Shown: piece by piece, positions 15,224 to 23,786 of the stretch | Layout of the letters: each line of letters opens with the position of its first letter | Numbering within the stretch: position 1 is the first letter of the stretch | Assembly (NCBI GenBank): GCA_002695065.1 | Contig: NZNW01000128.1 | Location: forward strand, 62,001 to 126,000 | Direction: 5' to 3' | DNA: 64,000 nucleotides | Origin: Salinicola sp. | GTDB lineage: Bacteria > Pseudomonadota > Gammaproteobacteria > Pseudomonadales > Halomonadaceae | The notes under the pieces: generated by a model | What the model saw: the letters and a program-made list of their open reading frames with translations, nothing else | Database searches by the model: none | Told to the model about the DNA's origin: nothing | Program-made: the position numbers and the translations under genes

Positions 15224-16708
15224 ATGAAGAAATCAATAATCCAGTTAACCGGTGGTAACTTTCTTTCCAAGCTACTCGGCGGTTTACGTGAAGTCCTGAC
15301 GGCAGCCTGTTTCGGAACTGGCGCAACGGCCGGTGCTTACCGGGTTGCTCAGACCGGCACGCTGGTCCCTGTCAACTTCTTCACCAGTGACAGCCTGAAT
15401 GCCGCGTTCATCCCGCTCTACAAGCGTTATCTTGTCGAGTCCCCCGACAAGGCGATCGTCCTGCTCTGGGAAATTCTCGGGTTGTTCACGCTGTTGTCCG
15501 TCGCCATCGGCTACGGGCTGGCGGTACTGGCCCCCCTGTGGGTGGAGACGCTGGCGCCGGGGCTCGGCTCCGTCGCCATGACCACCGCCGTCGAGTTGCT
15601 GCGTGTCATGGCATTGGGCGTGCCTTTCTATCTCTGGAGCATGATCTTCATCTTCCAGGCGATGGCCCATGACGACTTCGTGCCCATGGCGCTGCGGCCC
15701 TCCGTCCAGAACCTGGGCATGATCGCGGGGGTGCTGCTGGCCTATTTCACCGGTCACGTCAGCTGGTTGGCCTGGGGGTTCACCGCGAGTTACATGGGGC
15801 TCTTCGGCTGGAGCCTGTATCGGGCGGTCGTCACCCGCAGTCTTCGGTGGCCGGAGACGTGGCAGCGGGGAGAGTTGCGCGAGGTCGCGCGGGCGTTCTG
15901 GCTTACCCTGAGACCGCTCTTGCTGCTGCCCGTCATGCTTCAGGGCAATATCGTGACGGAGCGGGCCGTGGCGTCGATGATCAGCCTGACCGCCGTGGCG
16001 GCGATCGACTACTCGCGCTTCGTCACCGAGACGATCATCCTGCTCCTCGCCATGCCGATCGCCTACGTTGGCCTGTCGAGCTGGAGCGTGCTGGGGCGAG
16101 AGGCACTGGATCGACAGCTCCGGCGAGTCACGATGCTGCTGTTGCTGATCGCGGTGCCCGGCAGCCTGTTCCTTTACGACAATGCGGTTTCGATCGTGGA
16201 TGTCGTCTACGCCCGGGGAGCGTTCGATGCGGTCTCGTCCACGACCACGGCGGCCATTCTGCAAGGCGCCGCGATCGGGCTTTGGGCCCAGGTGGTTGGC
16301 TACGTGCTGATCAAGGCGCTCAACGCCAAAATGCGCAATCGCCAGGTCCTGTGGATCATGGCGGCTGCGCTTTTCGGCAACGTGATGACCAATCTGCTGC
16401 TCTACCGATGGCTGGGCGCCTGGACCCTGGGGTTGGGAAACGCCGTGTACGGCCTGCTGCTGTTCCTCGGTACGGTCTGGGCCTGTGGTCTCGCGAAATC
16501 GATCCTGCGTTATTTGCCGATCCTGGCCGTCGCCTGTTGCGGATATCTCCTGTGCGGCCAGTGGATTCCGGCCCCCGACCATGAATTGTCGCGCCTTTTT
16601 TGCAACGCGCTGTTCGCTGCCATCTACTGGTCGATCGTCGTCTTAGTGATACCTGCCTTCCGTCAGTGCATCGTCGATCTGGTCAGGCAACGTAAAGTCA
16701 GGAGTTGA
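15224..16708 (+). CDS. MurJ/MviN-like lipid-linked oligosaccharide flippase
   Basis: Start ATG 15224 follows GAAAGG; 494 residues with about 13-14 hydrophobic segments. The N-terminus carries MurJ-like traits: GGNFLSKLLGGLREVLTAACFG and the DSLNAAFIPLYKRYL segment. The MOP-superfamily fold flips lipid-linked sugars to the periplasm. Within a polysaccharide cluster and next to Wzy-type and GT genes, it more probably serves as the Wzx-equivalent for the cluster 1 repeat unit than as the essential lipid II flippase, which is usually found beside rpsT/ribF. That assignment is context inference. Composition returns to high GC compared with the preceding gene. Confidence 0.85.
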   Translation: MKKSIIQLTGGNFLSKLLGGLREVLTAACFGTGATAGAYRVAQTGTLVPVNFFTSDSLNAAFIPLYKRYLVESPDKAIVLLWEILGLFTLLSVAIGYGLAVLAPLWVETLAPGLGSVAMTTAVELLRVMALGVPFYLWSMIFIFQAMAHDDFVPMALRPSVQNLGMIAGVLLAYFTGHVSWLAWGFTASYMGLFGWSLYRAVVTRSLRWPETWQRGELREVARAFWLTLRPLLLLPVMLQGNIVTERAVASMISLTAVAAIDYSRFVTETIILLLAMPIAYVGLSSWSVLGREALDRQLRRVTMLLLLIAVPGSLFLYDNAVSIVDVVYARGAFDAVSSTTTAAILQGAAIGLWAQVVGYVLIKALNAKMRNRQVLWIMAAALFGNVMTNLLLYRWLGAWTLGLGNAVYGLLLFLGTVWACGLAKSILRYLPILAVACCGYLLCGQWIPAPDHELSRLFCNALFAAIYWSIVVLVIPAFRQCIVDLVRQRKVRS

Positions 16709-16714
16709 GTGTTC

Positions 16715-17902
16715 ATGGAGAAGTTCGACATTGTGATGTTGTCGACAGCAGACTGGGACAATCCGTTCTGGACCAACAAGCAGCATGTCGCTCGTGAGCT
16801 GGCGAGGCGAGGACATCGGGTGTTCTACATCAATTCGCTGGGATTGCGCCAACCCAGTTTCAACCGCTCCGACATGAAGCGTATCGCCGCTAGATTGAAG
16901 TCTTTCTTCTCATGGCCCAGGCAGGTCGAGGAGAACGTGATCGTCTGGTCGCCGATCGTCATACCGCTGCAGCGATTTTCTCTCGTGCGCCGTATCAACC
17001 GGCTCTCTCTGGGACTGATGATTCGTCTCCTGACGCGATGCCATGGATTTCGGAGCCCCGTGCTCTGGACATACAATCCGCTGACGCTGCGTCTGCTCGA
17101 TGTTTCCCGATACCGATTTCTCATCTATCACTGTGTCGACGAGATCAAGGCGCAGCCGGATATGCCGGTCCTCATCCTCGAAGAGTCCGAGAAGAGACTG
17201 GTGGAAGAGTCCGACGTGGTGTTCGTCACCGCGCCCAAGCTCTTCGAGACCCGGCAGCGGTGGAATGACAAGACGTGGTTCTTCCCCAACGTGGCCGACT
17301 ATCGTCACTTCTCCCGGGCGAACGAGCCCTCGACGCCCGTCTCTCCCGTTGTGGCGCGCCTCGACAGGCCGGTGATAGGTTTTGTCGGGGCGATCAGTGG
17401 TTACAAGGTGGATTTCCCGTTGCTCGAGCATCTGGCGCTCTCCCGCCCGGACTACCAGATCGTCCTGGTGGGCAAGATCGGAGAGGGCGATCCCTACACG
17501 GACATCCGCCGCCTCGAAGCGCTTCCCAACGTCCACTTTCCGGGGCCGGCGGCCTATGCCGACCTGCCGGGCATACTCAAGGGATTCGATGTGGCGATCC
17601 TGCCCAGCCTGTTGAACGAATACACTGCCAATATGTTCCCGATGAAGTTCTTCGAGTACTTGGCTGCAGGAAAGCCTGTCGTCGCGACAGCCCTACCAGC
17701 ATTGGCCGAGTTTTGTCACATGGCTGAGGTTGGGATCGATGCTGACGATTTCGCGACGAAGGTAGACCTCGCGCTAGCTCGTGATGATGCCCTCTCCATC
17801 TCGCGAAGACAGCTATATGCGCATGAACACACCTACGAAGCGCGCACAGGTAAGATGATGGAAATCGTGTCTCACGAGATGATGGGGTATAGAAAGCCTT
17901 AA
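16715..17902 (+). CDS. glycosyltransferase, TuaH/GT4-like
   Basis: About 395 residues. The opening FDIVMLSTADWDNPFWTNKQ is typical of TuaH-like transferases, and the C-terminal half has VIGFVGAISGYKVDFPLLEHL, IVLVGKIGEGDPYTD, and MKFFEYLAAGKPVVAT. TuaH-like proteins add sugars, sometimes uronic acids, to surface polymers; the Ugd gene in the same cluster makes UDP-glucuronate, so a GlcA transferase is possible but unproven. AGGAG at 16700 is 10 bases before ATG 16715 and 4 before GTG 16709; both starts are usable. It follows the flippase stop by a few bases and is the last gene before a 210-base gap with no gene seen. Confidence 0.85.
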   Translation: MEKFDIVMLSTADWDNPFWTNKQHVARELARRGHRVFYINSLGLRQPSFNRSDMKRIAARLKSFFSWPRQVEENVIVWSPIVIPLQRFSLVRRINRLSLGLMIRLLTRCHGFRSPVLWTYNPLTLRLLDVSRYRFLIYHCVDEIKAQPDMPVLILEESEKRLVEESDVVFVTAPKLFETRQRWNDKTWFFPNVADYRHFSRANEPSTPVSPVVARLDRPVIGFVGAISGYKVDFPLLEHLALSRPDYQIVLVGKIGEGDPYTDIRRLEALPNVHFPGPAAYADLPGILKGFDVAILPSLLNEYTANMFPMKFFEYLAAGKPVVATALPALAEFCHMAEVGIDADDFATKVDLALARDDALSISRRQLYAHEHTYEARTGKMMEIVSHEMMGYRKP

Positions 17903-18112
17903 TTTTAGGACTTTTTTGTGTTCAGGTCGTCTGTTTGTTTACTATATGATCATTACTAATCGGCTACACGTTGTGTCTCATCATCCAAAGAAGAGCGAGA
18001 GAACGTTCAGAAGAATAGTCACGTTTCGCGGCGCGATAACCAGTGCGAGCGATTTCAACTGCCGCTGCCATGCTATCGCGTGCATTTCGAGTTTCTCTAA
18101 ATTGAGGTTTGG

Positions 18113-19246
18113 ATGTCACCAATCAAAGAAGGTGTAGAGCGTGGCCAGGTTCGCCTAAGACAGCTTGATTATTATTTCGGTGTTCCGCTATGTCGAGTGC
18201 TAGGATGGTTCCGCCCATCACGTGAACTGCCCGCAACCGCTCCTCGAAAAGTAGGAGTCATGATATTTGGCGCGATTGGGGATGCTTTGCTTGCTTCCAC
18301 TATACTGGATTCTTTGCGAAAAGCTTTTCCTGATTCTCATCTGCTACTGTTTTTATCCAGGGCTAATAAGGGTGTTGCAGATCTTATTTTTCAATATGAC
18401 CAGATGGAGGTTGTCGATGTCACTGCTCCGTGGAGGGCTATTCCCAAACTGAGAAATAATGCAGTCGATCTATTGGTAGATACTAGCCAGTGGCCACGCG
18501 TATCTGCTTTATTGAGTTTTTTTTCTGGGGCAAGATATTGTGTTGGGTTCAAAACGCAAGGACAGCACCGGCATTACCTTTACGATAGAGTCGAAGAGCA
18601 CTCTGCCTACAAGCATGAGCTGGAAAATTTTCGATCACTGGCTGTCCGAGCAGGAGGGCATGAAGGAAGTTTGCCAAGTCTGACACCTCCCATGGCTTTT
18701 GATGCCGAACAATATGGAATTCATTCTCCGTATATCGTAATTCACCCATGGGCAGCGGGGTTTATGAGCGAATTGCGCGAGTGGCCAAGGGAAAATTGGG
18801 TTACATTAATCAATGCTTTGTCTCGATATGGCGTCGATCTAGTTGTTACAGGTGGTCATGCAGACACTGCTCCAGCGGAAAGTCTGCTTAAAGATATATC
18901 TAGCCATTGCCCTGTTATTTCACTTGCAGGAAAGCTGACGCTATCTGAGCTCAGGAATTGCTTGGCAGGCTCGCTAGGAGTCGTATCTGTGAACACTGGG
19001 GTAATGCATCTCGCGTCGCTCTTGGGTGTGCGTGTTATTTCATTGAATGGGCCTACCAATGCTGAACGTTGGGGAGGGGTTGGAGACCATGTTTTCAACC
19101 TTAATGTAAAACCCGAAGACGGAGGGGGTTTTCTCAACTTGGGGTTCGAATATCCGGATGATGCCGTCAATGTGATGGGAATGATAGTGCCGGAGCGGGT
19201 GCTGGAAGCTTGTGTGTCTCATATTTTTAGTGCTAGTGAGAAATGA
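18113..19246 (+). CDS. heptosyltransferase-like GT9 glycosyltransferase
   Basis: A 377-residue protein beginning at ATG 18113 with GAGG 5 bases upstream. It has the GT9 (WaaC/WaaF) layout: VGVMIFGAIGDALLASTILDSLRK near residue 45 (quoted in part), PYIVIHPWAAG at about 208, and SVNTGVMHLASLLGVRVISLNGPT near 300. GT9 enzymes transfer heptose or related sugars from ADP-activated donors on the cytoplasmic side of the inner membrane. It carries an N-terminal extension of about 40 residues. The gene is visibly AT-rich relative to the WbaP-like gene after it, suggesting independent transfer. It could act on the cluster 1 unit or on lipid A core. Confidence 0.88.
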   Translation: MSPIKEGVERGQVRLRQLDYYFGVPLCRVLGWFRPSRELPATAPRKVGVMIFGAIGDALLASTILDSLRKAFPDSHLLLFLSRANKGVADLIFQYDQMEVVDVTAPWRAIPKLRNNAVDLLVDTSQWPRVSALLSFFSGARYCVGFKTQGQHRHYLYDRVEEHSAYKHELENFRSLAVRAGGHEGSLPSLTPPMAFDAEQYGIHSPYIVIHPWAAGFMSELREWPRENWVTLINALSRYGVDLVVTGGHADTAPAESLLKDISSHCPVISLAGKLTLSELRNCLAGSLGVVSVNTGVMHLASLLGVRVISLNGPTNAERWGGVGDHVFNLNVKPEDGGGFLNLGFEYPDDAVNVMGMIVPERVLEACVSHIFSASEK

Positions 19247-19473
19247 ATATAAAACCTGTTTCAGATGTTCAGTGTTTTATTTTGAACAACTCTTTTTTTG
19301 TGTTTATAAGTTCGAAGGGTTATCTGTTGTTTTGCCGCATATCTCTCCATTTGTCTGCAATGCCGATGGCAGCTTTCTTGGAGGTATATTGGCAGACAAA
19401 AATTCTTCTCCCTACAGGTCGATCCGTCATTGCTTGGGTGATCGACTCGTTCAACCTCAAGGACGTGCCATGA
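19243..19473 (+). CDS. possible small coupled ORF, 76 residues (weak)
   Basis: This frame begins in an ATGA overlap with the stop of the GT9 gene and ends in an ATGA overlap with the start of the next gene, exactly bridging the 220-base gap. The product is Phe/Ser/Leu-rich with a hydrophobic start and no family resemblance; no good ribosome site precedes it. The double overlap may be chance, so it is listed only because of that geometry. Confidence 0.2.
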   Translation: MNIKPVSDVQCFILNNSFFVFISSKGYLLFCRISLHLSAMPMAAFLEVYWQTKILLPTGRSVIAWVIDSFNLKDVP

Positions 19474-20867
19474 CAGCTTCCTCGAAGCATGGGCGCGCTC
19501 GGGACCACGACTGGTTGATGGCCCTGCTGTCTCGCGGGGCGGATTTCTGTGCCGTGCTGCTGGCCGGGTGGGCCGCCTATGCGTGGCGATTCGATAGCGT
19601 GGTCGTCCATTACGAACGATACCAGTGGGCGCTCCTGGTGGGTGGTCTCATCCAGCTTTGGCTGTTCCCGCTGCTCGGGCTCTACCGGTCCTGGCGGGGG
19701 CGTCGCTGGCTGGCCATGGTCGCGAAGCTCGTCGCGGCCTATCTGGCCTGGGGTGCGGGAATCGCCGTGGTGATGTTCGCGTTTCAACTGTTCGACTACT
19801 CGCGTATCTGGCTGCTGGGGTGGATGCTGCTGGCCCTCGCGCTCTCCACCAGCGCGCGGGGGATCGCTTATCCGTTGATCGCGAGCCTGCGCAAGCATGG
19901 CCGGAACCAGCGCAAGGTCCTATTGATCGGCGACGCTTCGTCGTGTCGCAACGCCTTCTACGCCCTGCGCCGTGACCCGGGGCAGGGATTCGATGTCGCT
20001 CGCGTTTTGGTCCTGGATTACGGTCTCGGGCGGCGGCTCAAGAAATACCAGGGAGTGGTCGATAACTACGAGTTCGGACGACGTATCACGGTCGAGGAGG
20101 ACGAGGTCTGGGTATGTCTGCCGCTGTCCCGCGGGAACGATGCGCATCGCATCATCGATGCGCTGGATACGGTCACTGCCAATATTCGCCTGATGCCGAA
20201 CCTGTCGGATTTGCGCCTGATCAATCACAGTACGTCGGTCATCGCCGGGCAGCATCTCATCGATGTGTGCTGTTCGCCGATGACCGGGTGGCGGCGAATG
20301 AAGAAGCGCATCCTGGACGTATTGCTGTCCAGTTTGATTCTGGTGGGGATCGCGCCCCTGCTGCTGATCCTGGCGCTGGGGGTGCGGGTCAGCTCGAAAG
20401 GCCCGATCTTCTATCGGCAGGAGCGCGTCAGTTGGAACGGTCGACCGTTCTGGATGCTGAAGTTCCGCTCCATGCACGTCGATACCGAGCAGGGCGGTGT
20501 GGATTGGGGCGGTGCGAGGAACAAGTCGACGACACGTTTCGGCGCCTTCCTGAGGCGGACCAGCCTCGACGAACTGCCCCAGTTCATCAACGTGCTTCGC
20601 GGGGACATGTCCATCGTCGGCCCGCGGCCGGAGCGCACGATCTTCGTCGAGCGCTTCAAGCACGAGATACCGGGCTACATGCAGAAGCACATGGTCAAGG
20701 CCGGCATCACCGGATGGGCCCAGATCAACGGCTGGCGTGGCGACACGGATCTCAACAAGCGGATCGAGTGCGATCTCTGGTATATCGAGAACTGGTCTCT
20801 CTGGCTCGACCTGAGAATCATTCTGCTGACGTTCTTTCGGGGGTTCACGAATCCCCACGCCTATTGA
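19470..20867 (+). CDS. undecaprenyl-phosphate sugar phosphotransferase (WcaJ/WbaP type)
   Basis: A 465-residue polyprenol-phosphate hexose-1-phosphate transferase starting at ATG 19470 with AAGGA upstream. It has four N-terminal hydrophobic segments, a CoA-binding-like Rossmann region (KVLLIGDASSCRNAFYALRR), a fifth re-entrant helix, and the catalytic block: KSTTRFGAFLRRTSLDELPQ, INVLRGDMSIVGPRPERTIF, MVKAGITGWAQINGWRGDT. This enzyme loads the first sugar phosphate onto undecaprenyl phosphate at the inner membrane and so starts the repeat unit of cluster 1. The sugar is probably glucose or galactose by family, unproven. A hairpin terminator follows. A second enzyme of the same class ends the window. 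Confidence 0.93.
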   Translation: MTASSKHGRARDHDWLMALLSRGADFCAVLLAGWAAYAWRFDSVVVHYERYQWALLVGGLIQLWLFPLLGLYRSWRGRRWLAMVAKLVAAYLAWGAGIAVVMFAFQLFDYSRIWLLGWMLLALALSTSARGIAYPLIASLRKHGRNQRKVLLIGDASSCRNAFYALRRDPGQGFDVARVLVLDYGLGRRLKKYQGVVDNYEFGRRITVEEDEVWVCLPLSRGNDAHRIIDALDTVTANIRLMPNLSDLRLINHSTSVIAGQHLIDVCCSPMTGWRRMKKRILDVLLSSLILVGIAPLLLILALGVRVSSKGPIFYRQERVSWNGRPFWMLKFRSMHVDTEQGGVDWGGARNKSTTRFGAFLRRTSLDELPQFINVLRGDMSIVGPRPERTIFVERFKHEIPGYMQKHMVKAGITGWAQINGWRGDTDLNKRIECDLWYIENWSLWLDLRIILLTFFRGFTNPHAY

Positions 20868-20923
20868 GAGCGGTTGGCTGGCACGATATCCGTGAATGAT
20901 CGTTTCGAGATAGGTGATTTGTG

Positions 20924-20946
20924 ACGCCGCCCATGCGGCGTTTTCC
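20924..20946 (+). terminator. rho-independent terminator after WbaP-like gene
   Basis: ACGCCGC-CCAT-GCGGCGT forms a 7-bp perfect stem with a 4-base loop, followed by TTTCCGTTTT. It lies about 57 bases after the stop and 30 before the next gene, so the downstream wzy-like gene probably has reduced read-through or its own promoter. Confidence 0.75.
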
Positions 20947-20976
20947 GTTTTCAAGTGAAAAGCATGAGGGAAAGAG

Positions 20977-22290
20977 ATGGGTTGGTACTGCCCTAGGGGT
21001 ATCTGGTGGTTGGGATTTTTATTGGTACTGGTCTATGCCGCCTTCGGGATCGCTGCGCATTCGTTGAAGGATGTCATCGAACCCTACATGGCCTTTCTGG
21101 GGCTGGCTTCGTTACTGATCTACGGCGGTTGGCGGCGGAAAAGCGTGGCACTGATCCTGCTGGTGGCGGTCTGCCTGGTCCAGATCGTCAGCTGGTGGCT
21201 CGCCATCGGCGATCATCCGCAGTGGGCCAGGCCCAATCCCGATACGGAGAGGCTGGCGAAGCTGTTCATCTTCATTGCCATCGCCTGGTGGTTGAGAGGG
21301 AGCCTGCGCCATATGTTCTGGGTCTGGGGTCTCGCCCTGGTGGCCTTCCTGCTGACAACGGTCGTGCTCCCCGAGGGGCGCGAGTCCTGGCTCATCGGCT
21401 TGCAGGGAGAGCGCGTCGGGTTTGGGATCCAGAATAACCAGCACGCCTCGATGCTGTTCGGCGTCGCGCTGCTCGGGCTCTGTATTTTTGCCCGACGCTT
21501 CTGCTGGTCCGGCGGGTTTCGCCGGGGCCGCGCCTGCGTCTGGTTCGGCATGATGCTGATGGTGCTGGTGGGTATTCTGTTCGGCCAGACCCGGGCCGTC
21601 TGGTTGGCGCTGTTCGTCTCCGCGATCGTCGCCTTGCTCGCGGTCGGCGCTTACGCCAAAAGACGCTATCGGGTCCGCCTGCTCAACCGGAAGACCGTGG
21701 GGATAGGCGCCGGTCTGCTTCTGGCAGCCGTGATCGTGACGGTGCTGTTCGGTCGTGTGCTGGCCGACCGGGCGCTATCCGAAGATCAGATCATTGCGCA
21801 GTTGCTGTCGGGACGGCTGGATACGTTGCCCTATACCAGCATCGGCATCCGCATCCACTCCTGGGTCGCGGCCACCCAATGGATCGGCGAGAGACCCTGG
21901 ATCGGGTGGGGCAGCAACGGGCGCGAGCTGGTGATCGAGCACACGCCCTGGTTGCCGGAGTATGTGAAAACCCACTTCGGACATCTGCACAACTTCCTGC
22001 TGGAGACGCTGGTCAACTACGGCGTCCTGGGGCTCGCCTGCGTGATCGGCCTGATGGCATGGGTCGGAACCATCACCTGGAGAGCCTGGTCCCGGGGCGA
22101 CATGCCCAACGACGTGGCGCTGTTCGCGGTGGCGTTCTTCTGCTATTGGCTGATCGTCAACCAGTTCGAGTCCTACCTCTCGTTCTGGACCGGCATCTAT
22201 GTCCACAATCTGATCGTGGCGGGGCTGGTCACGCTTTACTGGCGTTCACCCGGCGATCCGCGCCGCGCCGTCGAAAACCGATTACCATAG
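20977..22290 (+). CDS. O-antigen ligase/polymerase family membrane protein (second Wzy/WaaL type in cluster 1)
   Basis: A 437-residue polytopic protein with about 10-11 hydrophobic segments and the Wzy_C signature: [18 protein letters not shown], a periplasmic loop at about residues 255-330 containing [20 protein letters not shown] and IGWGSNGRE, and [20 protein letters not shown]. It works in the periplasm on undecaprenyl-linked glycans. With the protein at 11483-12862, cluster 1 holds two members of this fold, so one is probably the polymerase and the other a ligase. GAGG lies upstream of ATG 20977. Followed by a weak terminator and Ugd. Confidence 0.85.
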   Translation: MGWYCPRGIWWLGFLLVLVYAAFGIAAHSLKDVIEPYMAFLGLASLLIYGGWRRKSVALILLVAVCLVQIVSWWLAIGDHPQWARPNPDTERLAKLFIFIAIAWWLRGSLRHMFWVWGLALVAFLLTTVVLPEGRESWLIGLQGERVGFGIQNNQHASMLFGVALLGLCIFARRFCWSGGFRRGRACVWFGMMLMVLVGILFGQTRAVWLALFVSAIVALLAVGAYAKRRYRVRLLNRKTVGIGAGLLLAAVIVTVLFGRVLADRALSEDQIIAQLLSGRLDTLPYTSIGIRIHSWVAATQWIGERPWIGWGSNGRELVIEHTPWLPEYVKTHFGHLHNFLLETLVNYGVLGLACVIGLMAWVGTITWRAWSRGDMPNDVALFAVAFFCYWLIVNQFESYLSFWTGIYVHNLIVAGLVTLYWRSPGDPRRAVENRLP

Positions 22291-22331
22291 ACCACAATCG
22301 CCAGGCGGCGACCGCGACCCGCACACGGGAT

Positions 22332-22357
22332 CGCGATGTCGCGGCTCGCGCTTTTTT
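22332..22357 (+). terminator. possible rho-independent terminator
   Basis: CGCGA, a 9-base loop and TCGCG are followed by C and six T. The stem is short (5 bp), so termination may be partial. It sits between the wzy-like gene and ugd. Confidence 0.45.
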
Positions 22358-22381
22358 CATCCGATGGTTGAAGGGATAGCA

Positions 22382-23737
22382 ATGCGAATCACGATTTTCG
22401 GTACCGGATATGTCGGCTTGGTCACCGGGGCCTGTCTGGCCGACGCGGGCCATGAAGTCATGTGCATGGATATCGATGAACAGAAGGTCGCCCGGCTCAA
22501 GCAGGGCGAGATTCCGATCTACGAGCCCGGGCTGGAGACGCTGGTCACCGAGAACGTCGGCCAGCAGCGGCTGCTGTTCACCACCGATGCCGCGGAAGCG
22601 GTGGCGTTCGGCACGCTGCAGTTCATCGCCGTGGGCACGCCGCCGGACGAGGACGGCAGCGCCGATCTGCAGTACGTGCTGGCGGTGGCCAAGACCATCG
22701 GCCAGCACATGGAGGAGTACAAGGTCGTGGTCGACAAGTCCACGGTGCCTGTCGGTACCGCGGATCGGGTTCACGAGGCCATCGCCGGGACCCTGGGCGA
22801 GCGCGGCGTGTCCCTCGAATTCGATGTCTGTTCGAATCCGGAGTTTCTGAAGGAAGGGGCCGCCATCGAGGATTTCACCCACGGTGCCCGTATCGTCGTG
22901 GGTACCGACTCGGAGCGGGTCAAAAGGCTGATGCGCGAGTGCTACGCACCCTACAACCGGCGCGTCGAGAAACTGATGTTCATGGACGTGCGCAGCGCGG
23001 AACTGACCAAGTATGCCGCCAACGCGATGTTGGCGACCAAGATCAGCTTCATGAACGAGATCGCGAATCTCGCCGAGCGGTTGGGGGCGGATATCGAGCA
23101 GGTTCGCCGGGGCATCGGGAGCGATCCGCGAATCGGCTATCACTTCATCTATCCCGGTTGCGGTTATGGCGGCTCCTGCTTTCCGAAGGACGTCCAGGCG
23201 CTGGCGCGGACCGCCAGCCAGATCGGATACGATCCGCAGTTGCTCAATGCCGTCGAGGCGGTCAACGACCGCCAGAAGTCGACCCTGTTCGAGAAGCTCG
23301 GCCAGGCGTTCGATGGCCAGCTGGACGGCAAGACGGTGGCGGTCTGGGGGCTGGCGTTCAAACCCAATACCGACGACATGCGCGAAGCCCCGAGCCGCCA
23401 CCTGATGGAAGCGCTCTGGGCCGCTGGCGCCAGGGTTCGGGCGTACGACCCGGAAGCCATGGAGGAGTGTCGACGCATCTACGGCGAGCGCGACGACCTG
23501 ACGCTGGTCGGGGGGCGCGACGAAGCGCTGCAAGGGGCGGATGCGCTGGTGATCTGCACCGAGTGGAAATCCTTCCGGACGGTGGATTTCGCCCATCTGC
23601 ACCGCACGCTGCGGACACCGGTCATCGTGGATGGACGCAACCTGTTCGAACCCGATCAGGTTCGCGCCGCCGGCCTGCTCTATTTTGCGGTGGGCCGCGG
23701 CGACTCGCTACGCATCAGCGGCCGTCCGGCGCACTGA
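22382..23737 (+). CDS. ugd: UDP-glucose 6-dehydrogenase
   Basis: Start ATG 22382 has AAGGGAT upstream; an ATG six codons earlier has none. The 451-residue enzyme oxidises UDP-glucose twice to UDP-glucuronate with NAD+. It shows the N-terminal dinucleotide fold [20 protein letters not shown], the [15 protein letters not shown] motif, [17 protein letters not shown], and the catalytic-Cys motif GGSCFPKD (about residue 265). The SNPEFLKEG pattern favours UDP-glucose over GDP-mannose as substrate. It is followed 49 bases later by manC, giving nucleotide sugars UDP-GlcA and GDP-mannose for the polysaccharide of cluster 1. Confidence 0.95.
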   Translation: MRITIFGTGYVGLVTGACLADAGHEVMCMDIDEQKVARLKQGEIPIYEPGLETLVTENVGQQRLLFTTDAAEAVAFGTLQFIAVGTPPDEDGSADLQYVLAVAKTIGQHMEEYKVVVDKSTVPVGTADRVHEAIAGTLGERGVSLEFDVCSNPEFLKEGAAIEDFTHGARIVVGTDSERVKRLMRECYAPYNRRVEKLMFMDVRSAELTKYAANAMLATKISFMNEIANLAERLGADIEQVRRGIGSDPRIGYHFIYPGCGYGGSCFPKDVQALARTASQIGYDPQLLNAVEAVNDRQKSTLFEKLGQAFDGQLDGKTVAVWGLAFKPNTDDMREAPSRHLMEALWAAGARVRAYDPEAMEECRRIYGERDDLTLVGGRDEALQGADALVICTEWKSFRTVDFAHLHRTLRTPVIVDGRNLFEPDQVRAAGLLYFAVGRGDSLRISGRPAH

Positions 23738-23786
23738 GCGCCCGACCATGCCCAGCCCGACAACCGAGCGCGAAGGAGAGGCAAGG

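Noticed and set aside
17916..18137. A 73-codon frame in the gap before the GT9 gene
   Set aside because: No ribosome site, unlikely composition, and it overlaps the start of the GT9 gene.
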